From an uncultured Lautropia sp. (GTDB lineage: Bacteria; Pseudomonadota; Gammaproteobacteria; Burkholderiales; Burkholderiaceae_E), in the NCBI GenBank assembly GCA_938046755.1, contig CALIXC010000293.1, positions 1 through 5,358 of the forward strand: a stretch of 5,358 nt of DNA. Direction: 5' to 3'. This document shows positions 1 to 5,358 of the stretch, in pieces. The number at the start of each line of letters is the position of its first letter. Position 1 is the first letter of the stretch. The position numbers and the translations under genes are program-made. Below the pieces are notes generated by a model that was given only the letters and a program-made list of their open reading frames with translations, was not told where the DNA came from and made no database searches.

Positions 1-295
1 AGGGCTGAGCGGGCCCGAGGAGGCCGCCACACACGCCCCTTCCTTATGAGGGAACCGCTGCGGTGGCTGGCGTCAAGGTGGGGTTGGGCGGATGCTTACG
101 TGCATCCGGCATGGCTGTCCGGGTGAGTCGCGGCGTCGCTCGGGAACGGTTGTTCGTTGGACATGGCAGAAACCGGTCGATGAGAACGGATCGACTATGC
201 CCGCACGCTTGCCGAAGATGAACACGGTAAGAGACCGGCGGCCCATGGAGGCCAACCGGCGGCGCAATCAAGCAGCAGGACCCAATGGCGAGTGA
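1..295. other. Intergenic region with no recognisable gene
   Basis: This stretch lies downstream of the last gene of the set. Short open frames exist on both strands (for example 92-295 plus and 44-271 minus), but their translations are Arg/Pro-rich, resemble no known family and have no ribosome binding site. Besides the hairpin at 89-108 it holds a 9-base direct repeat, ACCGGCGGC, at 234-242 and 255-263, and a small inverted repeat GTCGAT/ATCGAC at 176-195. No tRNA or other RNA gene was seen. Confidence 0.6.
89..108. repeat. 7-bp inverted repeat with 6-base loop downstream of the operon
   Basis: CGGATGC (89-95) pairs perfectly with GCATCCG (102-108) around a TTACGT loop. It lies about 190 bases past the stop codon of the DUF898-M48 gene. 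There is no T-run on either side, so a factor-independent terminator is not supported, but it is the clearest hairpin in this gap and may stabilise or end the transcript. Confidence 0.4.
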
Positions 296-2386
296 TTACT
301 CACTTTTGTCCTGAAAGGTCTCCAGCCTTCGAGTATCCACCGGCTGGGCAGCCAGGCTGATGGGCACGCGCTGGGCGGCCACCATCCAGGCCGGATTGGC
401 GAAGCGCGCGGCTTCCAGGGCCTTCAGGAAATCGGCCATAACCTGGGGCGAATGGCCGTTGGCCCGCAGCATGCGGATGCTGCCCGCATCGGCCGCCTGC
501 CGGATGTCGGCGCCGTAGCCCTGGTAGAGCACGGTGTCGGCCCCCGAGGCCAGCAGGTCGTCCTGCCCCTGGCCTGTCAGCACCATCTTCACCGACTTGC
601 GCAGCGAGGCCAGCAGCAGGATGCGCTGCGGATCCTGATGGATGACGTGGGCCATCTCGTGGCCCAGCACCCCCACCAGCACTGCAGCACGGTCGGGCTG
701 GCGGGCCGCCAGGCCCAGCAGCTCGTCGGTGATGAGGATGAGGTTGCCGGGCAGCGCCACGGCGTTGGGGCCCAGTACATCGCCACCCCACACGAACTGG
801 ATGCGGTAGGGCGGCAGCTCCCGGGCGTCCCAGCTCTTCTGCACGGCCGCCTGCAACCCTTCGCGCAGGCGCTGCTGGGTCTCGATGGACAACCCCGACG
901 GCTGCACGCCTTCCCGCTGCAAGCGGCTCAGCGTGGCATCGCTCAGGGCGGTGTCGAAGGCGGGCGGCATGGCACGCACCAGCATGTCGCTGAGCACCGG
1001 CTTTCCATAGAGCGCCACCCAGACCGCGAACACCAGCGGCGCCGCCATCAGACCCAGTGCCAAAGCCCAGTGGGTACGGGGCTGGGGAACAGCCACGGGC
1101 GCAGCCGGCGGTGGGTTGACGGCCCCCTCGACGGGCTCGGTCAGCGACAGGACCCGCACCGACTCGCGCCGCAGGCGGACCATGCGCACCACGCCATAGG
1201 GGTAATACAACCCCAAGGTCAGCAGCGTGAGCACGTCACAGAAGAAGCCGGTGGCCATCAGCCGGCCTGCCGCCAGGTGGCCCTCGAAGGCATAGCCCCC
1301 CACCCGGAAGGTGCTCCAGGTCTTGTTCCAGAGCCGGGTGGAGAAGTAACGCCAGCCCATCATCAGCAGCAGGCCGCAGCCCGCCAGCATCAGCAGCACC
1401 ATGGAGGCACGACAGGTGACGCACAGCCCACCGTCCGTGAGCACGCTGCCGTCCAGCACCGAGACATCCAGTCGCAGGCTGCCGAACAGGGAATCGGCAT
1501 CGGGTGCCAGGTTGGAGAGATTCTCCAGGGTGCCCGGCGGCTCGATACTGAGCAGAGACAGCAGCACCGGCCAATTGGCGTAGACCAGACCGATGGCCAG
1601 GAAGGGCGCCGGCAGGATGAGCACCATCGCCACCAGGGCTGCCCGCAGCAGCGGCCAGAAATGCAGGCGGCTTCGGCCGACACCGCCCGGATGGTGCACA
1701 TGGCCCAGTCCGAAATGAACCGCAGCGTGATACCAGTTGGCCATGGCCAGCGCCACGGACAGGGCCACCATCCAGGGGATCAGTTCCTGTGTCTCGGCAG
1801 TGAGGCCGTAGCGGGATGTCCAGCTGCCGCCCAGCAGCCACAGCCGGAAGTTGTCCAGAAAGAGCGCGCTGATCAGCAAGCCGGCCGGCACCAGGGGCAG
1901 GCACATGCGGATCCAGACCAGACAGGCTGTCAGCAGGTCGCCCTGAAAGTCCAGCGGTGCGCCACGCCAGCCCACCAGGCCTAGGCGGGCCCGCCAGCCG
2001 GAGTACAGCCACAGCGGACCGCTGATGCCGAAGAGCACCACCAGCATGGGCCAGCCAAAGATGCCCATGGAGCGGGTGATGAACAGCCACAGGCCGATGA
2101 TGAAGGCGCCCACGGCCAGCGGCTGCCAGCGCGGGGGCCAGACACCCGGCAGCGGAACCTGCTGCAGGCCGGCTAGCCGATGCGCACCGACCCAGGTATT
2201 GGCATCAAGAAACAGCCAGCGACGCCGACGCAGCCAGGGCCAGTACAAGCCGCCGGTCAGCATCATGCACAGCAGGTCAGCAATCCAGATGCGGAAATAG
2301 TCGTTGCCCTGGCCGGAGAAACGCACACCGACCCCGCCGACCGGAACCGGCGGCGTCTGCGTGGTAGCGTCCCTGCCGGTCTCCAT
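296..2386 (-). CDS. DUF898 (YjgN-like) membrane protein fused to an M48-family metallopeptidase domain
   Basis: This 696-residue protein joins two modules. Residues about 20-415 form a polytopic membrane region with hydrophobic stretches near 31-52, 88-128, 151-178, 203-217, 245-275, 327-344 and 378-400. Two matching motifs, TGGLYWPW (44-51) followed by RRRR and TLGLYYPY (390-397) followed by VVR, are typical of DUF898/YjgN proteins and look like an internal repeat. After a Pro-rich linker (about 417-437) and another membrane segment (439-460) comes an M48-like domain with GPNAVALPG (539-547) and the zinc motif HEMAH (576-580). Arg-rich flanks after the membrane segments suggest a cytoplasmic linker and a periplasmic peptidase domain. 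The expected ExxxD ligand reads RQAAD (629-633), and the C-terminal S-H-P-like motif reads AQP (680-682), so proteolytic activity is uncertain. DUF898 and M48 proteins are often separate neighbouring genes; here they form one frame. The ATG lies 7 bases after the upstream stop without a clear ribosome binding site. The biological role of DUF898 is unknown. Confidence 0.88.
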   Translation of the reverse strand: METGRDATTQTPPVPVGGVGVRFSGQGNDYFRIWIADLLCMMLTGGLYWPWLRRRRWLFLDANTWVGAHRLAGLQQVPLPGVWPPRWQPLAVGAFIIGLWLFITRSMGIFGWPMLVVLFGISGPLWLYSGWRARLGLVGWRGAPLDFQGDLLTACLVWIRMCLPLVPAGLLISALFLDNFRLWLLGGSWTSRYGLTAETQELIPWMVALSVALAMANWYHAAVHFGLGHVHHPGGVGRSRLHFWPLLRAALVAMVLILPAPFLAIGLVYANWPVLLSLLSIEPPGTLENLSNLAPDADSLFGSLRLDVSVLDGSVLTDGGLCVTCRASMVLLMLAGCGLLLMMGWRYFSTRLWNKTWSTFRVGGYAFEGHLAAGRLMATGFFCDVLTLLTLGLYYPYGVVRMVRLRRESVRVLSLTEPVEGAVNPPPAAPVAVPQPRTHWALALGLMAAPLVFAVWVALYGKPVLSDMLVRAMPPAFDTALSDATLSRLQREGVQPSGLSIETQQRLREGLQAAVQKSWDARELPPYRIQFVWGGDVLGPNAVALPGNLILITDELLGLAARQPDRAAVLVGVLGHEMAHVIHQDPQRILLLASLRKSVKMVLTGQGQDDLLASGADTVLYQGYGADIRQAADAGSIRMLRANGHSPQVMADFLKALEAARFANPAWMVAAQRVPISLAAQPVDTRRLETFQDKSE

Positions 2387-2393
2387 GGCGATG

Positions 2394-3377
2394 TCAGCGG
2401 GTTCGGATGGGCATCACCCGCACACCGCCCACCTGGAGTGCCTGCCAGTAGATGCGACACAACGCTTCCAGCTGGCGGGCCAGCGAGACCGCCGCCCGGG
2501 GATTGGGGCCGATGGTAAGCAGGCCATAGTGGGCCACCAAGCAGGCATTGCCGCCGCCCAGGGTCTGCAGGATCATCTGCTGCGCGCTGGCGATGCAGGC
2601 GGCCGGGCTGCCGGCCGGCTCGACGCCATATTCCCCGAACGGGTCATCGGCAAAGGCTTGGGCCAGCTCGTCGGCCGGCGTGCCGGCTGCCTGGGCAGAA
2701 CCCGCCAGCACGGCGTAGACCCCGGCCGGGCAGCATGCGATCTGCGGACGGCCCGAGAGCGCCACCATCGGATGAAAGAACGGGATCCCATCGAGCTGCA
2801 CGTCGCGGCAGCAAGCCAGCGTGGCCGCAAAGGGGGACGCCACCAGCGCCACCGCACCGGCATCAGGCCGATGCACATAGATGCCGCCGTGCAGCCCCGC
2901 CACATCCGCCTCGTCCAGCGGATGCCAGGCGGCCAGTTCCAGGGTTGCGCATTCCGGGCCACGGGCACTACCCAGGGCCGCGTCCTGGTCAATCCATGCC
3001 GGATCGGCGGCTTCGGCCTGCCCTTCGGCGAAGGGAAATTCCCCGGCCACCAGGGCGTCATGGCCTGCATCATCGGCCGGCCTGCCGTCAAAGGCAAAAA
3101 CATCATGCCCGGCCAGGCCGGCCGACGCGCCCCAGGGGGCAGCCGCCGTGCCGGCTTCCCGGCCTGCGGCCGCAGGCTGCAGGTGACCCGCTGCAGGCTG
3201 GCATGCCTGCGCGGCCGCACAGGCACTCACAGGCACCAGCAGCAGACCGTCGGCAGCGGGGCGCGCCCAGCGCATCGAGACGGTGGCGCTGCCCAGCGGG
3301 TCCAGTCCATCGGTGGCCAGGGAAGCCGCCTGCTGCAACAGCGTCAGGCGGGCGGCGTTTTCGGAAGATGGGTTCAT
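2394..3377 (-). CDS. Class II aldolase/adducin-fold protein with degenerate metal site
   Basis: The 327-residue product shows the class II aldolase/adducin pattern in order: an N-terminal helix, a degenerate glycine/Ser motif LGSATVSMR (28-36), DGLLLVP (43-49), IYVHRPDAGAV (166-176), SPFAATLA (181-188), FFHPMVALSG (200-209) and a C-terminal YGLLTIG (284-290) followed by a helix ending near QALQVGG. In FucA-like aldolases the segment after RPD reads A-V-V-H-x-H; here it is A-V-A-L-V-A, so both histidines are replaced (L178, A180). The catalytic Glu of the SSE motif aligns to V159, and the His before Gly in NHG is Y284, with a His one position earlier. The protein is longer than the usual 210-260 residues because of Ala-rich, low-complexity insertions around 51-90 and 100-150. 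A fold-retaining, non-aldolase role, as in adducin heads, is plausible; the substrate or partner is unknown. The start has no Shine-Dalgarno sequence and follows hslR by 13 bases, consistent with coupling. Confidence 0.85.
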   Translation of the reverse strand: MNPSSENAARLTLLQQAASLATDGLDPLGSATVSMRWARPAADGLLLVPVSACAAAQACQPAAGHLQPAAAGREAGTAAAPWGASAGLAGHDVFAFDGRPADDAGHDALVAGEFPFAEGQAEAADPAWIDQDAALGSARGPECATLELAAWHPLDEADVAGLHGGIYVHRPDAGAVALVASPFAATLACCRDVQLDGIPFFHPMVALSGRPQIACCPAGVYAVLAGSAQAAGTPADELAQAFADDPFGEYGVEPAGSPAACIASAQQMILQTLGGGNACLVAHYGLLTIGPNPRAAVSLARQLEALCRIYWQALQVGGVRVMPIRTR

Positions 3378-3390
3378 GAATGAAGAAAAA

Positions 3391-3786
3391 TCAGTCCAGA
3401 CGGATCCGGGAGAGTTCGCGCCGATCGCGCTTAGAAGGCCGGCCGTGCAGGCCCTGGGCCGGCTCGCGCTCGAAGCGTCGGCGTTCGGCAGCGGCCTCGC
3501 GGGCAGCGATGGATTCCGGCGTTTCCTGGTAGAGCGTCTGCGCCACCGGCGCGGGCCCCCGGACGCTGGAAAGCGCCATCACCACCACTTCACGCTGCAC
3601 GTCACCCATACGGATGCGCAGCAGCTCCCCTCCCTTGAGCAGACGCGCGACCTTGACGCGCTCGCCCTGGACCAGCACCCGGCCATTCTCGACGGCATCC
3701 TGGGCCAGCGCGCGCGTCTTGAAGAAACGCGCGGCCCACAGCCATTTGTCGACCCTGACCGGTGCCGGTCCGGCATCCGCCCTCAT
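3391..3786 (-). CDS. hslR: S4-domain RNA-binding protein, Hsp15-like (HslR)
   Basis: The 131-residue product starts with VRVDKWLWAARFFKTRALA (10-28), the signature of the Hsp15 group of S4 RNA-binding proteins. It continues through the S4 core, with GRVLVQGERVK (35-45) and GGELLRIRMGD (52-62). The tail (about 95-131) is strongly charged and Arg-rich, as is usual in this family. In Escherichia coli, Hsp15 binds 50S subunits that carry a nascent peptidyl-tRNA after premature dissociation and helps recycle them; the same role is inferred here. The length agrees with the family (about 130-140). Its ATG overlaps the TGA of apt in the sequence ATGA, and no Shine-Dalgarno sequence precedes it, so translation probably depends on termination of apt. 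Among S4 proteins, RsuA/RluB-type pseudouridine synthases are excluded because there is no catalytic domain. Confidence 0.92.
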   Translation of the reverse strand: MRADAGPAPVRVDKWLWAARFFKTRALAQDAVENGRVLVQGERVKVARLLKGGELLRIRMGDVQREVVVMALSSVRGPAPVAQTLYQETPESIAAREAAAERRRFEREPAQGLHGRPSKRDRRELSRIRLD

Positions 3787-4328
3787 TGTTCGGTTTCGGA
3801 AAAGCGCGCCAGCGCAAAGGTTGTCACGCCGGCCTCACGCAACTTAGCCGCCCCGCCCAGCTCGGGCAGTTCGATGATGGCCGCACCTTCCACCACTTCG
3901 GCCCCCAGCTGGCGCAGCAGCTTAACGGCTGCCAGCATGGTGCCGCCGGTGGCGATCAGGTCATCGACCAGCAGCACCCGGTCGCCGGACTTGCAGGCGT
4001 CGATGTGCAGCTCGACCGTGGCCGTGCCGTACTCCAGCTCATAGGTGGCCGAGACAGTCTCGAAGGGCAGCTTGCCCTGCTTGCGCACGGGCACGAAGCC
4101 CACACCCAGCTGGTGTGCGATCAGCGGCCCGATGATGAAGCCCCGTGCATCGATGCCGGCCACCAACGAGATGCCGGCCTCGGCGTAGCGCTCGACGAAG
4201 ATGCGCGTCATGGCCCGTAGCAGGCGAGGATCCTGCAGCAGCGGCGTGATGTCGCGGAACATCACCCCAGCCTTCGGCCAATCGGGAATGGTACGGATAT
4301 GACGCTTGATCTCGTCGAGTTCGGACAT
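3783..4328 (-). CDS. apt: Adenine phosphoribosyltransferase
   Basis: This cytoplasmic purine-salvage enzyme converts adenine and PRPP to AMP and pyrophosphate. The 181-residue product shows the family's landmarks in order: an N-terminal IRTIPDWPKAGVMFRDITPL segment (11-30), GIDARGFIIG (58-67), the VPVRKQGKLP loop (79-88), and the PRPP-binding motif VLLVDDLIATGGT (118-130). The C-terminal region IIELPELGG (151-159) is also typical. The length matches bacterial Apt (about 170-185). The frame stays open upstream to 4517, but that stretch has no family similarity and the homologous N-terminus begins at MSELDEIK, so the ATG at 4328 is chosen; the upstream Shine-Dalgarno match is weak. It is the first gene of a tight set and overlaps hslR by 4 bases. 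All the expected binding motifs appear intact. Confidence 0.97.
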   Translation of the reverse strand: MSELDEIKRHIRTIPDWPKAGVMFRDITPLLQDPRLLRAMTRIFVERYAEAGISLVAGIDARGFIIGPLIAHQLGVGFVPVRKQGKLPFETVSATYELEYGTATVELHIDACKSGDRVLLVDDLIATGGTMLAAVKLLRQLGAEVVEGAAIIELPELGGAAKLREAGVTTFALARFSETEQ

Positions 4329-4387
4329 GACGACTATCTCAGATGAAGGGCATGCGGGACGACCTGGTACAGGCTGTCCCACTTCTA

Positions 4388-4393
4388 ATGATA
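4388..4393 (-). promoter_or_regulatory. Possible -10 element for the apt operon
   Basis: Read on the minus strand, this is TATCAT, five of six matches to the sigma-70 -10 consensus, about 60 bases upstream of the apt start. No convincing -35 hexamer lies 16-18 bases further upstream, so this is only a candidate. It sits at the edge of a cluster of short inverted repeats (4395-4437). Its support is mainly its place in the gap ahead of the first gene of the set. Confidence 0.25.
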
Positions 4394-4394
4394 C

Positions 4395-4437
4395 CGTCGA
4401 TACCGACCGACGACTGCCGACACGGCCCCTGGTCGGT
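4395..4437. repeat. Nested short inverted repeats upstream of apt
   Basis: Two perfect inverted repeats overlap here: CGTCG (4395-4399) with CGACG (4408-4412), and ACCGACC (4402-4408) with GGTCGGT (4431-4437). They are mutually exclusive because they share position 4408. They lie where the -35 and spacer of an apt promoter would fall, so they could be an operator or alternative stems, or chance pairings in GC-rich DNA. No known regulator site was recognised; it is not like the PurR operator. Confidence 0.3.
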
Positions 4438-4541
4438 GGGCAGGGCACCACATCCCACCCAAGGGCACCCGCACGACCCGGAAGGCAACCGCGCCCACAG
4501 CCAGACACGCCCTCCAAATCCCCTAGCCGACGTCACGCCCG

Positions 4542-4590
4542 GAGCGCCTCTCGTTTGCCCGATCCGAGGCCCGATGTCGCCTGGGCGCTC
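4542..4590 (-). terminator. Possible stem-loop just after the amidase gene
   Basis: On the minus strand GAGCGCC (4590-4584) directly follows the amidase stop codon and pairs perfectly with GGCGCTC (4548-4542). The loop is 35 bases and contains the direct repeat GCCCGAT (4557-4563 and 4569-4575, plus-strand reading). No U-tract follows, so this is not a classical intrinsic terminator. It might be a transcript end structure or part of a Rho-dependent region. Confidence 0.25.
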
Positions 4591-5358
4591 TCAGCCCAGC
4601 GGCCAGCCCGCCTGCTCGGGACGCATGATCTCCAGCGTGCGCGACAGCCGCAGCACCCCCAGATCGTCGAAGCGGTGGCCCACCACCTGCACCCCCACCG
4701 GCACTCCGTCGGCACCATGGCGCCAATTCAGCGACGCCGCTGGATGCTCGGCAAAGTTCCAGGGCACCGTGAAGGCCACATGCGGCAGACCGTCCTGCGG
4801 GTCATTGGTGGGTGACAGCGAGCCGGCCGCCCACGGCAGCACCGGCGAGACCGGCATCAGCAGATAGTCGTAGCCCAGCATCGCCTCGTTGATGGCGGCA
4901 CGCATGCGCACGATGTCGGCCAGGGCCTGCATCACCTGCGGGCCACTGAAGCCGGGGGCGCGGCGCCCGGCCCAGTCGACCACGAATCCCGGCAGGCGAA
5001 CCCGCTCGTGCTCGCCCATCGCCTCCAGATCCCGATGGGCACCGGCCTCCAGAAGCATCTGCATGCTCTCGAACATTTCCGGATCCAGGAAGCCGTCGAT
5101 CATCTCGACACTGGCCCCGGCCGTCTGCAGCGCCCGGGCAGCCTCCTGCACCGCCAGACGGATGGCCGGATCCACCGCCGGCCCCACCCCCATGTCGGTC
5201 AGCACCGCGATGGTCAGCGACTTCGGACTCATCCCGTCCACCCGCATCCGGTATTCCGGGCTCTCGGGCGGCAGGCAGGCAAAGTCACGGTCATCAGGGC
5301 GGGCCAGGATGTTCATCATCGCCGCCGCATCATGCACGCTGCGGGTGATCGGGCCCGC
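4591..5358 (-). CDS. Amidase-signature family hydrolase, C-terminal part (5' end beyond the window)
   Basis: The frame is open through the right edge, giving 255 visible residues of what should be a protein of roughly 450-500. The first visible residues, AGPITRSVHDAAAMMNILA, match the amidase-signature segment that follows the catalytic Ser region (usual form GPxARTVxDAAxxLxxL). The C-terminal block has PWNFAEHPAASLNW and DGVPVGVQVVG, which match the family's conserved end (P-x-N-x-x-x-x-P-A and DGLPVGLQIVG). The catalytic Ser-cisSer-Lys residues would lie upstream, outside the window, so activity cannot be judged. These enzymes hydrolyse amides, aryl-acylamides or related compounds; the substrate cannot be told from this part. 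A GatA subunit is less likely given the divergent middle region and the context, but cannot be excluded. The GTG at 5337 is an internal Val codon, not a start. It probably forms a transcription unit separate from apt. Confidence 0.9.
   Translation of the reverse strand, partial: AGPITRSVHDAAAMMNILARPDDRDFACLPPESPEYRMRVDGMSPKSLTIAVLTDMGVGPAVDPAIRLAVQEAARALQTAGASVEMIDGFLDPEMFESMQMLLEAGAHRDLEAMGEHERVRLPGFVVDWAGRRAPGFSGPQVMQALADIVRMRAAINEAMLGYDYLLMPVSPVLPWAAGSLSPTNDPQDGLPHVAFTVPWNFAEHPAASLNWRHGADGVPVGVQVVGHRFDDLGVLRLSRTLEIMRPEQAGWPLG

Noticed and set aside
1..49. Possible C-terminus of a plus-strand gene entering from the left (frame 2, ending at TGA 47-49)
   Set aside because: Only about 15 residues are visible and frame 1 is also open to 126, so neither can be supported.
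92..295. Small plus-strand open frame of 67 codons
   Set aside because: No ribosome binding site, Arg-rich unstructured composition, and it begins inside the hairpin at 89-108.
452..1984. Long plus-strand open frame (510 codons) antisense to the DUF898-M48 gene
   Set aside because: Its translation is His/Gln/Ala-rich without any domain, as expected for the complement of a Leu/Trp-rich membrane gene in high-GC DNA; the opposite strand has clear family motifs.
2304..3383. Plus-strand open frame of 359 codons antisense to the aldolase-fold gene
   Set aside because: No recognisable motifs and it fully shadows a minus-strand gene with clear family pattern.
3378..3390. T-rich stretch between hslR and the aldolase gene as an intrinsic terminator
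   Set aside because: The run TTTTT on the minus strand is short and only a 3-bp stem or a palindrome too far upstream precedes it; a terminator would split a tight gene set.
3283..4044. Plus-strand open frame of 253 codons across hslR and apt
   Set aside because: It lies opposite two well-identified conserved genes and its product resembles nothing known.
4329..4517. N-terminal extension of apt to an upstream ATG
   Set aside because: The added 63 residues are Gly/Arg/Pro-rich, unlike any Apt, and the homologous N-terminus begins exactly at MSELDEIK.
5335..5337. GTG as the start of the amidase gene
   Set aside because: The frame continues to the window edge with conserved amidase residues (GPITRS) upstream of this codon, so it is an internal Val.

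Overview
The window is high-GC bacterial DNA. Every supported gene lies on the minus strand. The combination of apt, an Hsp15-type S4 protein and a DUF898 (YjgN-like) membrane protein joined to an M48 peptidase domain suggests a betaproteobacterium, probably of the order Burkholderiales. That placement is an inference from gene content and composition; there is no rRNA or other taxonomic marker here.

Layout, in the direction of transcription (right to left). The C-terminal half of an amidase-signature hydrolase enters from the right edge and ends at 4591. A 262-base gap (4329-4590) follows; it holds inverted repeats and a possible weak promoter. Next comes a compact four-gene set: apt (adenine phosphoribosyltransferase, 4328-3783), hslR (Hsp15-like S4 RNA-binding protein, 3786-3391, overlapping apt by 4 bases), a class II aldolase/adducin-fold protein (3377-2394, 13-base gap) and a large DUF898-M48 fusion membrane protein (2386-296, 7-base gap). 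The leftmost 295 bases hold no recognisable gene, only a 7-bp inverted repeat that might mark the 3' end of the transcript.

The spacing argues that the four genes are co-transcribed and translationally coupled, because none of the three downstream starts has a clear Shine-Dalgarno sequence. apt and hslR look like ordinary housekeeping genes for adenine salvage and rescue of stalled 50S subunits. The last two genes are less ordinary. The aldolase-fold protein has lost the His-x-His pair, the third His and the catalytic Glu of the metal-dependent aldolases. The M48 domain keeps HExxH but has Arg where the third zinc ligand (Glu of ExxxD) is expected and Gln where related proteases have His near the C-terminus. 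Both may be non-canonical or non-catalytic members of their families. No mobile element, CRISPR array, tRNA or rRNA was seen.
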